NCBI GenBank assembly: GCA_012103325.1
Contig: WLWY01000003.1
Span: 248,001-312,000, forward strand
Source: Alphaproteobacteria bacterium
GTDB lineage: Bacteria > Pseudomonadota > Alphaproteobacteria > UBA8366 > GCA-2717185
Length of the DNA: 64,000 bases
Reading direction: 5' to 3'
In this document: positions 17,775 to 26,832 of the stretch, piece by piece
How positions within the stretch are numbered: the stretch's first letter is position 1
How the letters are laid out: the number at the start of each line of letters is the position of its first letter
Position numbers and translations under genes: made by a program
Notes under the pieces: model-generated
What the model was told of the DNA's origin: nothing
The model's database searches: none
Seen by the model: the letters and a program-made list of their open reading frames with translations, nothing else

Positions 17775-17992
17775 AAATCGTTCCAGGCAGAGCGTGTCGG
17801 CGAGCCCAGCGGAAATTGCCCAAAAAAGCGCCGTCGCCAAGATTTCACCGATGGTGAAAGCGGATGATCTGCGCACCGACGCGGATGCCCGGACGCATGC
17901 GTTACACGGAAACTTAAGATTTCCTGTATACGATCAGAATTTCATCAACACCATTATAGATTGTGAACGCATTCGACCCCTAGGAGAGAATC

Positions 17993-20107
17993 TTGGCTAA
18001 GCTATTTAAATTCCAGCTCAACATCCGGACCCGCCTCATCGTCGGGTTTGTTTCCATTGTCCTGATTTTGGGCGTTGCGGTTGGCGTGACTCTGTTCGAA
18101 GTTACTACGGTTCAGGATGAATCCAACCGGGTCGTCGAGCTGCGCGTGCCGACGGCGTTCACAAGTGCTGGTATCGTCGAGAGCATGTATGCGTCGCTGG
18201 CGTCGCTGCGCGGCTGGATGATCACGGGAAACCCCAAGTTCAAAACCGAGCGGGCCGCCGTGTGGTCCGACATCTACAAGAAACGCGCGGAAATGGATCG
18301 CTTATCCGCGACCTGGACCGTTCCGGCCAATATCGAAAAATGGACCGAAGTCAAATCGCTTCTTGACGAGTTCGAGGTCGCGCAGAAGCAGGTTGAAGAG
18401 ATCGCCCATACCGTCGACGAACAACCGGCGACCAAGCTTCTCCTCACGGAGGCCGCACCACGAGCCTCCGTTATTATCAAAAATATCACCGCAATGATCA
18501 ACGCCGAAGGCAAGCTCGCGGCGACGCCGGAACGGAAGGCTTTGCTGGGCATGATGGCCGACGTTCGCGGCACCATGGGCTTGGGCCTGGCCAATATTCG
18601 CGCCTACCTGCTGACGGGAGAAGATAAGTTCAAAAAGCAGTTTGACTCCTTTTGGGCGAAAAACGACAAGCGCTTCGCCGACTTGACCAAAAACAGTTAC
18701 CTGCTGACGCCTGCCCAGCTCGCGGCGTTTAAGGCGCTCTCCTCGGCGCGGGGCGAGTTCGCGCCGCTTCCGGCGAAAATGTTCGCCATTCGTGGCTCGA
18801 AAGAGTGGAACATGGCGATCAGTCTGCTGGTCACCGAAGCCGCCCCGCGGGCGGGGAAACTCCTGACGATTCTGGTTGGACCTTTACAAGAAAGCGGCGC
18901 GCGCAGTGGCGGCATGGTTGACAATCAGCTGGGCCTGCTCACGGCGGATGCTGCCTTGATGTCAAAGGATATTGACCTTTTCAAAATGATCGAGTGGGTG
19001 CTCCTGGCTGTGGGCCTCGGCGTTGGAACGCTTGTTACCGTCGTTACGGTCCGGGCCATTGTTACCCCGATCACATCAATAACAGGCGTCATGACGACAT
19101 TGGCCGAAGGCGACAACACAGTTGAAATTCCGGGCCTCTCGCGGACAGACGAAATCGGCGGCATGGCCAGTGCGGTCCAGGTCTTCAAGGAAAATGCCAT
19201 CGAGAATGTGCGCCTGGCTGCGGAGCAGAAGGAATCCGAGCAGCGCGCCGCCAAGGAACAGCGTCAAGCGCTGCTTAAGATGGCCGACGATCTTGAAGGC
19301 GCGGTGGGCGGCATCGTCGAAACGGTATCTTCTGCGGCCACTGAAATGCAAAACACGGCGCAATCCATGACAGCGACTTCGGAAAGGACCTCCGAGCAGG
19401 CAACAGCCGTTGCGACAGCTTCCGAGGAGTCTTCCACGAATGTGAATACTGTCGCGGCGGCGACGGAAGAACTGTCGGCTTCGGTTAGCGAGATCACCCG
19501 TCAGGTTTCCAAATCGTCGGAATTTACCAGCCGTGCGGTGAAGGATGCTGACGCCACCACCAACACCGTCCAGGGCATGGCTGAAGCCGCGCAAAAGATT
19601 GGCGAGGTGGTTAGCATGATTAGCGATATCGCTGAGCAGACCAATCTATTGGCCCTCAACGCGACGATCGAAGCGGCTCGTGCAGGGGAAGCCGGTAAAG
19701 GTTTCGCCGTCGTTGCCTCGGAGGTCAAGAGCCTCGCCAATCAGACAGCCAAGGCAACAGAAGAGGTCAACGCTCAAGTCACCGAAATGCAAACGGTTAC
19801 GAGCGAAACGGTCACGGCGATCGAATCTATCAGTAAGATTATTGAGGAGATAGACGGCATCGCTACTGGTATTGCTTCGGCCGTGGAAGAGCAAGGCGCA
19901 TCGACACAGGAGATCGCCCGCAATGTGCAACAGGCGGCGCAAGGCTCGCAGGAGGTCTCCTCGAATATAACGGGCGTCACGCAGGCGGTGGGCGAGACCG
20001 GGGCTGCGGCAACCCAAGTACTTGGATCTGCCGGCGAACTGGCCAGCCAGGCCGAATCCTTGCGCAAGGAGGTCGATACGTTCCTCACGAGCGTTCGCGC
20101 TGCGTAG
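17993..20107 (+). CDS. Methyl-accepting chemotaxis protein with duplicated helical sensor region
   Basis: This 704-residue transducer has a membrane helix at about residues 13-35, a large helical sensor region (about 36-330), a second helix near 333-355, HAMP, and a signalling domain with [20 protein letters not shown] followed by the normal [16 protein letters not shown]. The sensor region appears internally duplicated: [18 protein letters not shown]...[11 protein letters not shown] is echoed by [18 protein letters not shown]...[11 protein letters not shown]. This suggests a bimodular helical ligand domain; the ligand is unknown. The start is TTG, preceded by AGGAG at 6 bases. The gene lies between inverted repeat blocks. 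Confidence 0.9.
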   Translation: MAKLFKFQLNIRTRLIVGFVSIVLILGVAVGVTLFEVTTVQDESNRVVELRVPTAFTSAGIVESMYASLASLRGWMITGNPKFKTERAAVWSDIYKKRAEMDRLSATWTVPANIEKWTEVKSLLDEFEVAQKQVEEIAHTVDEQPATKLLLTEAAPRASVIIKNITAMINAEGKLAATPERKALLGMMADVRGTMGLGLANIRAYLLTGEDKFKKQFDSFWAKNDKRFADLTKNSYLLTPAQLAAFKALSSARGEFAPLPAKMFAIRGSKEWNMAISLLVTEAAPRAGKLLTILVGPLQESGARSGGMVDNQLGLLTADAALMSKDIDLFKMIEWVLLAVGLGVGTLVTVVTVRAIVTPITSITGVMTTLAEGDNTVEIPGLSRTDEIGGMASAVQVFKENAIENVRLAAEQKESEQRAAKEQRQALLKMADDLEGAVGGIVETVSSAATEMQNTAQSMTATSERTSEQATAVATASEESSTNVNTVAAATEELSASVSEITRQVSKSSEFTSRAVKDADATTNTVQGMAEAAQKIGEVVSMISDIAEQTNLLALNATIEAARAGEAGKGFAVVASEVKSLANQTAKATEEVNAQVTEMQTVTSETVTAIESISKIIEEIDGIATGIASAVEEQGASTQEIARNVQQAAQGSQEVSSNITGVTQAVGETGAAATQVLGSAGELASQAESLRKEVDTFLTSVRAA

Positions 20108-20190
20108 GCACAGTTTCTGAAGGCATATGCGATCCGACCCGCTGCCCATTTGGTGGGCGGTGGGCCGGGCTCGCGGCGTAATAGGATTAA

Positions 20191-20256
20191 GTGCACTGTC
20201 ACGGTAATACGCGAGTGCATTGTCACCGTAATAGACCGTGATACGTCACCGTAATA
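20191..20256 (-). repeat. Right repeat block: three copies of GTCACSGTAATA
   Basis: Copies lie at 20191-20209 (GTGCACTGTCACGGTAATA), 20215-20233 (GTGCATTGTCACCGTAATA) and 20245-20256 (GTCACCGTAATA). The first two share 17 of 19 bases. In reverse complement they resemble the block at 17741-17774. Multiple short repeats of this sort occur at ends of IS21-type elements, but no transposase gene is present, so this may be a remnant or a cluster of protein-binding sites. Confidence 0.6.
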
Positions 20257-20337
20257 CTGAGTGACTAACCTACTAATATTCCTCACGATTTCCGTAGTCT
20301 GACCTATCCGCCGATTAAACAAACAAACGTAGTATTC

Positions 20338-21459
20338 TCACCATCCGTTCACACGGTCCCATTCGTCGACGATTTGCGTGCCTTCGACGACGTGATAGCA
20401 GCTATAGCCGGCCGCTGTAATGCAGGCATGATTGGGGAGGACGCGGACTTTGCTGCCGATCGGCAGCCGGTCGTACGCCGCCGCGTCGGTCACAGGGATG
20501 ACGCCGTGTTCCTGGCTGACTTTGGCGACATGTAAATCTTCGAGCGGCGCCATTGTTTCAGCGTCGCACAGGCTGCCATAGCCGACCTGCGGCCAATGGG
20601 CGTTGGCACTGATGTCCTTCGACAGGGCCAGCGCGCCGGCGTCGATAACGATCTGGCCGATATGCTTGTTATGGCCGATGACGGTCGCCAGGACCGATAG
20701 CGCCAGATCTTCGCGGGCACAGGCGTTGCGGGCAAGCTGGTCGAGATCGAAGAACACGAAGACGCCGGGACGCATTTCCGTAATGCCCTCATAGCTCTCG
20801 CCATGCACGGCGGTCGGCGTAGAGCCGGCGCTGACGACGGGGCAGGGCAGGCCCGCTTCCCGCAGGCGGCTGGCTGCCAGCAATACCGCGTCGCGCTCTT
20901 CTTTAGCGGTGCGCTTGATGCCGTCGACGCCATCGGCCAAGTAGGAATGCCCGCCGTGGGTTAGGACACCAAGCAATTCGGCATGTTCCGACTCATTCAG
21001 AATTCGGCCGATTTCGATCAATTCCGGGCTGTCCGCGAGCAGGCCGGTTCGGGCGTCGCCGCAATCGACTTCGATCAGGACCTTGAAACGTATGCCATGG
21101 TCCGATGCGGCAATTGCCTTGGCGGTATCGACATTGTCCGTCAGAATCTTGAGGTCGGCGCCACGCGCGATCAGCGCCGCCGCTTGCGGCAGCTTGCCGG
21201 CGACGATGCCCACTGCGTAGGTGATATCGTCGAAGCCGTGATCGAGGAAATACGCGGCCTCCGCCAGAGTCGAGACCGTGATTGCGCCGCTATGGCCCGC
21301 GGTGGCGAGTTTCGCGACGCGCGCCGACTTCGCGGTCTTGAGGTGCGGACGCAACGCAACACCGTGCGCACGCATTCGTTTACTCATTCTTTCCGTATTC
21401 CGGGTAACGATGGAACGATCGAGGATGAGGGCCGGCGTATTGAGGGAATGAAGGTCCAT
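20338..21459 (-). CDS. D-threonine aldolase / D-serine dehydratase-like PLP enzyme
   Basis: This 373-residue fold-type III PLP enzyme of the DSD1/D-threonine aldolase group carries the cofactor Lys in LRPHLKTAKSARVAKL (near residue 37). It has GVLTHGGHSY and the C-terminal metal-site motif VLPNHACITAAGY, whose His and Cys bind zinc in D-serine dehydratases. It should act on a beta-hydroxy-D-amino acid. The frame is open further upstream to 21864, but the ATG at 21459 is chosen because GGAGAG precedes it and the protein start then matches the family (MDLHSLNTPALILD). It is divergent from the small coiled-coil membrane protein. Confidence 0.9.
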   Translation of the reverse strand: MDLHSLNTPALILDRSIVTRNTERMSKRMRAHGVALRPHLKTAKSARVAKLATAGHSGAITVSTLAEAAYFLDHGFDDITYAVGIVAGKLPQAAALIARGADLKILTDNVDTAKAIAASDHGIRFKVLIEVDCGDARTGLLADSPELIEIGRILNESEHAELLGVLTHGGHSYLADGVDGIKRTAKEERDAVLLAASRLREAGLPCPVVSAGSTPTAVHGESYEGITEMRPGVFVFFDLDQLARNACAREDLALSVLATVIGHNKHIGQIVIDAGALALSKDISANAHWPQVGYGSLCDAETMAPLEDLHVAKVSQEHGVIPVTDAAAYDRLPIGSKVRVLPNHACITAAGYSCYHVVEGTQIVDEWDRVNGW

Positions 21460-21583
21460 TTTGCTCTCCGCCACGGCAAAAGGCGCGGCATCTTCGTGAC
21501 TCAGGCAATCATGGTATACTGCGTTATGGCGAATGCCTACCGGATGCTGGGTCGGCGCCGGACCGCTTGGAGGTAAGACACTC

Positions 21584-21946
21584 ATGGAACTCGGCGAAAT
21601 GCTGGCGGTGTTCAATCTCGCGGGGCTCTTCATTGTCGCGTTTTTCGGCTGGACTGGCATAAAGGCGGCGAAACAACAGATTATGGAGCTGGTGAGCCGG
21701 GATTTGGCGGAGGTGCGGCGCCAGATCAGGACATCGATGTCGGCCATGGACCGGCTGCGCGACCATGTCGCTGACAACCGCGAGGATATTCTGAAAATCG
21801 AGGTCAATATCGCCACCATGCAGGACGAACTGGAAGCGATGAGTCGAAAACTAAACGATTTCATGCGCGAGCATGGCTCACTCGACGAGCCCGAGGATGG
21901 CGAAGACGGAAGCGACCCCTCCGAACAGAGTCACCTGCACGAATAG
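21584..21946 (+). CDS. Small membrane protein with coiled coil, unknown function
   Basis: This 120-residue protein is not recognised. It has one N-terminal membrane helix (LAVFNLAGLFIVAFFGW, about residues 5-22), then a charged helical region rich in heptad-like spacing up to about residue 100 (IMELVSRDLAEVRRQIRT, DILKIEVNIATMQDELEA). The tail is acidic and ends in SHLHE. The start at 21584 has GGAGG 10 bases upstream; an in-frame ATG at 21533 lacks such a site. It converges on the SET gene with only three bases between stops. Confidence 0.75.
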   Translation: MELGEMLAVFNLAGLFIVAFFGWTGIKAAKQQIMELVSRDLAEVRRQIRTSMSAMDRLRDHVADNREDILKIEVNIATMQDELEAMSRKLNDFMREHGSLDEPEDGEDGSDPSEQSHLHE

Positions 21947-21949
21947 GCG

Positions 21950-22477
21950 CTATTCGGGCATCTCGATTTTACGCGCCAGGTAAAACGAGAAATACCCACG
22001 ATACTTTCGTTGCAGCGCGGGTTGCTGCCAGTCCTTGCCGGTAACTGTTTCCCGGCAGTCCGTGGCGCCGCACTGGCACGTCATCTCCAGACCGTCTTCG
22101 TCGTCGGTCATGGCGTAGTCGAAGGTCAGCTCTTCCCCCGCCTGGATATCCCGCATGGCAACGAACGCAATCTGTCCGTTAACGCCGAGATTTGGGGCGC
22201 AGGAGTGGTTCAGATGCATCATGGCACCTTCACGCTCCGCCGCCGTGGTCGGGCCAATGAACAAATCGTTGGCGATCTGGATTTCGCTTGGACCTAGCGT
22301 TTCGCCAACCGCGTCGCGCGCCCCTTTGGTCATGACATAGCCGCCCTTGACGACCACGGTTTCACCGACGGTAATCAGCGCGGTTGCGAAAAGGCCTCGC
22401 CCCGCAATGACGCTGTCGCGTTTTTCCGTTTTCGGCGAGAAATAGGTCAGATGCACGGCTGATCGCGCCTCAAACAC
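21950..22477 (-). CDS. SET domain-containing protein (putative lysine methyltransferase)
   Basis: This 175-residue protein is essentially one SET domain. It shows AGRGLFATALI (residues 25-35), the SAM-site motif LNHSC at 89-93, and GEELTFDYA with the catalytic-type Tyr at 121. A cysteine cluster CQCGATDC (134-141, with the CxCx4C spacing of a post-SET zinc site) follows. Bacterial SET proteins methylate protein lysines, but this one's target is unknown. Its start overlaps the end of the amidase gene by eight bases, so the two are translationally coupled. Confidence 0.87.
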   Translation of the reverse strand: MFEARSAVHLTYFSPKTEKRDSVIAGRGLFATALITVGETVVVKGGYVMTKGARDAVGETLGPSEIQIANDLFIGPTTAAEREGAMMHLNHSCAPNLGVNGQIAFVAMRDIQAGEELTFDYAMTDDEDGLEMTCQCGATDCRETVTGKDWQQPALQRKYRGYFSFYLARKIEMPE

Positions 22478-23762
22478 CCTCCCATAGCACTGGAAAGGCC
22501 GCTTTGGCGATGGCCAGGAGCCGCAGGTCCTGGCCGTGCGGTCCCATCAACTGCACACCGATGGGCAGGCCTTTGGGTCCCGTGCTCGTCGGTAGCGTAA
22601 CGGCGGGTGTGTAGGTCCAGGTGGCGAGGATGTTGAAACAGGGGTCGCCGGTGTATCCGAGGCCTTCCGGCGCTTCATCCGGTGCGCTCGGGGTCAGGAT
22701 CGCATCGTAACCGGCGAACGCATCTGCCAGCCAGCAACGGCACGCTGCGAGCTTTTCAAGTGCAGATTGGTAGGTTTCAAAATCTATTTCTAGGCCTGCT
22801 TTCAATCGTTTCTCGAAGAGTTCTTCACTTAATTTCTCAGGATGATGGGTCCGTTCGAAGGTCAGCGCGCGGGGAAACTCGAATCCGGTGACCGTTTTGC
22901 CGAGATCTTCATAGCCGTCGAAGGGCCCCTCGAGCGTGAGGTCGGATACGGCGGCACCGGCCCGCGCGAGAGTCTCGGCCGCGCTCTCCAGCACCTTATG
23001 TGTGGCTTCGCTGGCCCGGTCCCAGAACATGGTGCGGCAGAAGCCGATGCGCAGGCCGCTGACGCTGCAGGGCGCCAGGGGCTCGTGATCGACGGCCAGA
23101 ACGCCGGCGCGGAACAGGGCGATGTCGTCGAGCGTCCGAGCGTACAGGCCGACCGTGTCGAACGACCGGGTGTTTTCCTTCACTCCGGCGGCGGAAATCA
23201 AACCATAGGTCGGCTTGTAGCCGATACATCCGCAGAAGGCCGCCGGGCGGATGACGGAGCCGCCTGTCTGCGTACCGAACGCAAAGGGCACCATCTTGTC
23301 CGCGACAGCCGCTCCCGAGCCGCTCGACGAGCCGCCGGGCGTGTGCGCCGGATTGTGCGGGTTGCGGGTCGCGCCCGGATGACGGCTGGCGAATTCGGTC
23401 GACACCGTCTTGCCCATCAGCACGCCGCCGGACTGCAGGCTCAAGGCGACACAGGGCGCGTCGATCGCCGGTTGGTGACCTTCATAGATCGGCGATCCAT
23501 AGCCCGTCGGCATCGTTGCAGTATCGATAATATCCTTGGCGCCGAACGGAATGCCGTGAATCGGTCCGCGTTTCGGACCACGGTCCAGGGCGCGGGCCTG
23601 TGCCAGGGCGGCGTCGCGGTCGAAATGTTTCCAGGCACGCACCGCGTCCTCGCGCGCCTCGATACGGGCGATGCAGCTTGCGACCAAGGCTTCAACGGTC
23701 AAGGAACCCGCATCGAACCGGGCCGCGGCGTCGGTTGCGGATAGTTCATAAGGTTCAGTCAT
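22470..23762 (-). CDS. Amidase (amidase signature family)
   Basis: This 430-residue hydrolase has the amidase-signature block PGGSSSGSGAAVADKMVPFA followed by GTQTGGSVIRPAAFCG, which carries the catalytic Ser-cisSer-Lys triad together with Lys in FGAKDIID near residue 75. It shares fold with GatA but lies away from gatB or gatC, so a role in amide or ester hydrolysis of small molecules is more likely. The gene is divergent from the CoA-transferase gene and overlaps the SET-domain gene downstream. Confidence 0.92.
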   Translation of the reverse strand: MTEPYELSATDAAARFDAGSLTVEALVASCIARIEAREDAVRAWKHFDRDAALAQARALDRGPKRGPIHGIPFGAKDIIDTATMPTGYGSPIYEGHQPAIDAPCVALSLQSGGVLMGKTVSTEFASRHPGATRNPHNPAHTPGGSSSGSGAAVADKMVPFAFGTQTGGSVIRPAAFCGCIGYKPTYGLISAAGVKENTRSFDTVGLYARTLDDIALFRAGVLAVDHEPLAPCSVSGLRIGFCRTMFWDRASEATHKVLESAAETLARAGAAVSDLTLEGPFDGYEDLGKTVTGFEFPRALTFERTHHPEKLSEELFEKRLKAGLEIDFETYQSALEKLAACRCWLADAFAGYDAILTPSAPDEAPEGLGYTGDPCFNILATWTYTPAVTLPTSTGPKGLPIGVQLMGPHGQDLRLLAIAKAAFPVLWEGV

Positions 23763-23777
23763 TTCGATCTCGTAATC

Positions 23778-23845
23778 GTTGGATTCATACGTTGTTCGTT
23801 GGCAGTTCTATCGTTTCGATTTGGAAACGGTTGGATTCATACGTT
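23778..23845. repeat. Direct repeat pair GTTGGATTCATACGTT in a divergent promoter region
   Basis: The 16-base sequence occurs exactly twice, at 23778-23793 and 23830-23845, start to start 52 bases (close to five helical turns). The pair sits just upstream of the amidase start and 144 bases before the CoA-transferase start, so it may be a paired binding site for a regulator of one or both genes. Confidence 0.6.
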
Positions 23846-23989
23846 ATCTACCGCAAACCTATTCTCCATCCCTAGTTTGTCACTTACAACAAAGGATTGG
23901 CCAGTCCCGGGTACCGGTAATAAACCGGCATTGATCGCGGCGGCGTTGGCGGGCAATATCCGCGCCTCGCGTTAATTCAACAGGATCTC

Positions 23990-25186
23990 ATGATGCCACA
24001 TAAAGCAGCGTCTTCCGCGCTTTCCCGATATACCGTGCTCGATCTCACCCGCGTGCGCGCAGGACCGACCTGTGTGCGGCAGCTCGCCGACTGGGGCGCG
24101 AATGTCATCAAGATCGAATTGCCGGAGGCGCTGGATGCGGCGGAAGGCCTGGGCGGCAAGCGTCATGGCCCGGATTTCCAGAACCTGCACCGCAACAAGC
24201 GCGGCATGACGCTGAACCTGAAGGATCCTGACGGTGTCGCGGTGTTCATGCGTCTGGTGGAAAAGGCGGATGTCGTCGTCGAAAATTACAGGCCGGATGT
24301 CAAAAATCGGCTTGGTATCGATTATGAGTCGCTTAAAGCCGTAAATCCGCGTGTCATATTGGGCAGCATTTCAGGATTCGGGCAGGATGGCCCCTATGTC
24401 GGCCGGCCCGGCTTCGACCAGATCGCGCAGGGCATGGGCGGCCTAATGTCGATCACCGGCGAGCCTGGGAAAGGCCCAATGCGCGCCGGCATCCCGGTCG
24501 CAGACCTCTGTGCCGGGCTCTTATGCGCGCACGGGATCATGGTGGCCCTGCTCGAACGCGAACAGTCGGGCGAGGGGCAATGGGTCGACTCTTCCCTGCT
24601 GGCGGCGCAGATCTTCATGCTCGACTTCCAGGCGGCGCGCTGGCTGATGGATAAGGATGTGCCGCAGCAGGCAGGAAACAACCACCCGACGAGCATTCCG
24701 ACCGGTGTCTTCGAGACGGCAGACGGCTATATCAATATCGCCGCGACCGGGCAGGTAATATGGGAACGGTTCTGCAAGGCGATGGATGCCGAGGATTTGA
24801 TGGCCGATTCGCGCTACGCGACCGGCGCTGCACGATCGGAGAACAGGGACGCATTGAACGCCGAAATCAATCGCCGGACGAAGGAGAAGGATAGCGCCAC
24901 CTGGATCGACTTTTTTAACGAAGCCGGTGTTCCGGCGGGTGAGATCAATACGATCGACCAGGTCTTCGCCGATCCCCAGGTCGAACATCTCGCCATGGCA
25001 GAGTCGGTTCGCTCCGACGCGGTCGGTGATATCGAATTGGTCGCGCAGGCTGTGAAACTGAGCCGGACGCCGAGTACGCTTGCCGTCGCGCCACCGGAGC
25101 GTGGCGAGCACACCGACGAAATACTTCAGGATCTTGGCTTCGGCGCCGATGAAATCTCAGACATGCATCAAAGAAATATTGTATAA
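23990..25186 (+). CDS. CaiB/BaiF-family (family III) CoA-transferase
   Basis: This 398-residue protein matches family III CoA-transferases. The start YTVLDLTRVRAGPTCVRQLADWGANVIKIE, the core FQNLHRNKRGMTLNLKD and FDQIAQGMGGLMSITG are typical, and the catalytic Asp is expected in the FQNLHRNK-to-ADVVVENY region. It moves CoA between carboxylic acids. A second ATG directly follows the first at 23993. A crotonase-family gene starts 59 bases downstream, suggesting a shared pathway. Confidence 0.92.
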   Translation: MMPHKAASSALSRYTVLDLTRVRAGPTCVRQLADWGANVIKIELPEALDAAEGLGGKRHGPDFQNLHRNKRGMTLNLKDPDGVAVFMRLVEKADVVVENYRPDVKNRLGIDYESLKAVNPRVILGSISGFGQDGPYVGRPGFDQIAQGMGGLMSITGEPGKGPMRAGIPVADLCAGLLCAHGIMVALLEREQSGEGQWVDSSLLAAQIFMLDFQAARWLMDKDVPQQAGNNHPTSIPTGVFETADGYINIAATGQVIWERFCKAMDAEDLMADSRYATGAARSENRDALNAEINRRTKEKDSATWIDFFNEAGVPAGEINTIDQVFADPQVEHLAMAESVRSDAVGDIELVAQAVKLSRTPSTLAVAPPERGEHTDEILQDLGFGADEISDMHQRNIV

Positions 25187-25245
25187 TATATTGAAAGTGC
25201 TAACTAAACAGTATTTCAAACCTGAAGACAGAAAGGTGCGTCAGC

Positions 25246-26034
25246 ATGCTCACCGATAAGATGATTGCGGAAAAATGTGGCCCTGTTGGCGTCATGACCT
25301 TTAATAATCCAAAACGGTTCAACGCCGTATCGATGGATATGTGGCAAGGCGTTAAACAGATACTCGAGGATTTCAGACAGGACGATGCCATCCGCGTCGT
25401 GGTCGTGACCGGGGCAGGTGGGAAAGCGTTCGTTTCCGGGGCCGATATCTCCAAATTTGAAGATGAGCGCGCGTCGCAGGATGCGGTCGAGAAATATGCG
25501 ATTGCGGTGGACGAGGCCTATAACGGGCTACATAGATTTCCTAAACCGACTATTGCCATGATCAACGGGTATTGCATTGGTGGCGGTTTAGGGGTGGCGG
25601 TCTCCTGTGACTTGCGGATTTGCGCCGATAATTCTCGGTTCGCTGTTCCGGCAGCCAAACTTGGACTTGGTTACGGATTTGAACATATCCGTAAACTCAC
25701 CGATATCGTCGGACCTTCATTCGCCAAGGAAATCTTCTTTACGGCGCGGCAATTCAATGCCGAAGAAGCCAGGGAAATGGGGTTGGTGAACCGCGTGATT
25801 TCCGGCGCGATGCTTAAGCCATATGTCGATAATTATGCCGAAACCATTGCCGCAAATGCGCCGTTAACCGTTGCCCAAGTCAAACATACCGTCGGAGAGA
25901 TCGTCAAAGACCCAGACGACCGCGATCTCCAAAAGTGTGCGGAAATGGTCAAGAACTGCTTTGACAGCCAGGACTATAAAGAAGGCCGTCAGGCATTCAT
26001 GGAAAAGCGGACGCCAATATTCCAGTCGCGCTAA
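25246..26034 (+). CDS. Crotonase-family protein lacking both hydratase glutamates
   Basis: This 262-residue protein has the crotonase fold with a normal oxyanion-hole motif (KAFVSGADISKFE) and PTIAMINGYCIGGGLGVAVS. Compared with hydratases, the first catalytic Glu (GGCEL) is Gly in GGGLGVAV, near residue 112, and the second (PEIxLG) is Ala in PAAKLGLG, near 136. It is therefore unlikely to hydrate enoyl-CoA and may be a decarboxylase, hydrolase or isomerase. The context behind a CoA-transferase gene suggests it acts on the thioester so formed. Its codon use is a little more AT-rich than the preceding gene. Confidence 0.88.
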   Translation: MLTDKMIAEKCGPVGVMTFNNPKRFNAVSMDMWQGVKQILEDFRQDDAIRVVVVTGAGGKAFVSGADISKFEDERASQDAVEKYAIAVDEAYNGLHRFPKPTIAMINGYCIGGGLGVAVSCDLRICADNSRFAVPAAKLGLGYGFEHIRKLTDIVGPSFAKEIFFTARQFNAEEAREMGLVNRVISGAMLKPYVDNYAETIAANAPLTVAQVKHTVGEIVKDPDDRDLQKCAEMVKNCFDSQDYKEGRQAFMEKRTPIFQSR

Positions 26035-26200
26035 AGTTCGGCGCGATCGGAATTTCCACACGCATAATCTTTCTTGGCCAACACAAGATCACGAGAAAGT
26101 TTAGTTTAAGGGCGACAGTCATTATTCGCACCTGCTCATGTACGCAAAGCGCGAATTGATCAGTTAGAAATTCTCGGAACCTTGGCGGCCGCGAGAAATT

Positions 26201-26407
26201 TCAGTCGGCTGAAGATAACGATGTTGCCTTCAAGCCCTTCGCGTCGCTGACTTCTTCGTAGTTTATTCTTTGGCCTTCGACCAGAGGCGGCATGCCTGCG
26301 CGCTCAACTTCGGTGATGTGAACAAAAGCGTCCTTCCCGCCGGTGTCAGGTGTGATGAAGCCGAACCCCTTGGTCGGATTGAACCATTTTACTGTGCCGG
26401 TAGCCAT
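26201..26407 (-). CDS. Cold-shock protein, CspA family
   Basis: This 68-residue protein is a single cold-shock domain with RNP1 KGFGFITPD and RNP2 DAFVHITEV. It binds single-stranded RNA and DNA as an RNA chaperone. AAGGA lies 10 bases before the ATG. The first 115 bases upstream include a TTGACT hexamer (reverse strand at 26514-26519) that could be the -35 box, but no convincing -10 box follows. An imperfect inverted repeat after the stop (near 26166-26200) may act as terminator. Confidence 0.95.
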   Translation of the reverse strand: MATGTVKWFNPTKGFGFITPDTGGKDAFVHITEVERAGMPPLVEGQRINYEEVSDAKGLKATSLSSAD

Positions 26408-26832
26408 GAAGCCTGTTTCCTTTCGGTATAATTATTTAAGGATCAGCCCATTCTACGTGGCCGCTCCCACTCCCTAGTTCGCATCACTTGTTCGAGGATA
26501 GACAGACCAATTGAGTCAACTTTCTTCGGCTGCATACTCAAAACGTCAAACATAACCCACGCGTACGATGCTAATTCAGATTTTAGGACTGTTTATTTTC
26601 AGCATACAAGTAAATTCGATGTGCCGTTTGCTTGGAGAAGCGACAGGAATGGTGCCATTTAACGGCAAATTACTTGATCTTGCTGAGGTTTAGCCTGGCA
26701 CATGACATCTGTGTTGTGCCTTGGTTTAGTGCGCCAAAAAAGTATCTGTCCGTAGCGTCTGCAATACCGACGGCTTGAGTTTAAATACCCAGAGACAGGC
26801 AAGGACATCCGTATGGCGTCGGTGGTACGGCG
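26408..26832. other. Intergenic region upstream of cold-shock gene
   Basis: These 425 bases hold no recognisable gene. The part nearest 26408 should contain the promoter and untranslated leader of the cold-shock gene (transcribed leftward). I see no strong hairpin or repeat in the remainder. Confidence 0.5.

Noticed and set aside
20191..20256. A short CRISPR-like array
   Set aside because: The repeats are only 12-19 bases, three copies, with spacers of 5-11 bases. This does not fit CRISPR.
21460..21864. N-terminal extension of the D-threonine aldolase-like frame
   Set aside because: It overlaps the small coiled-coil gene on the other strand, has no family similarity, and a good GGAGAG-ATG start exists at 21459.
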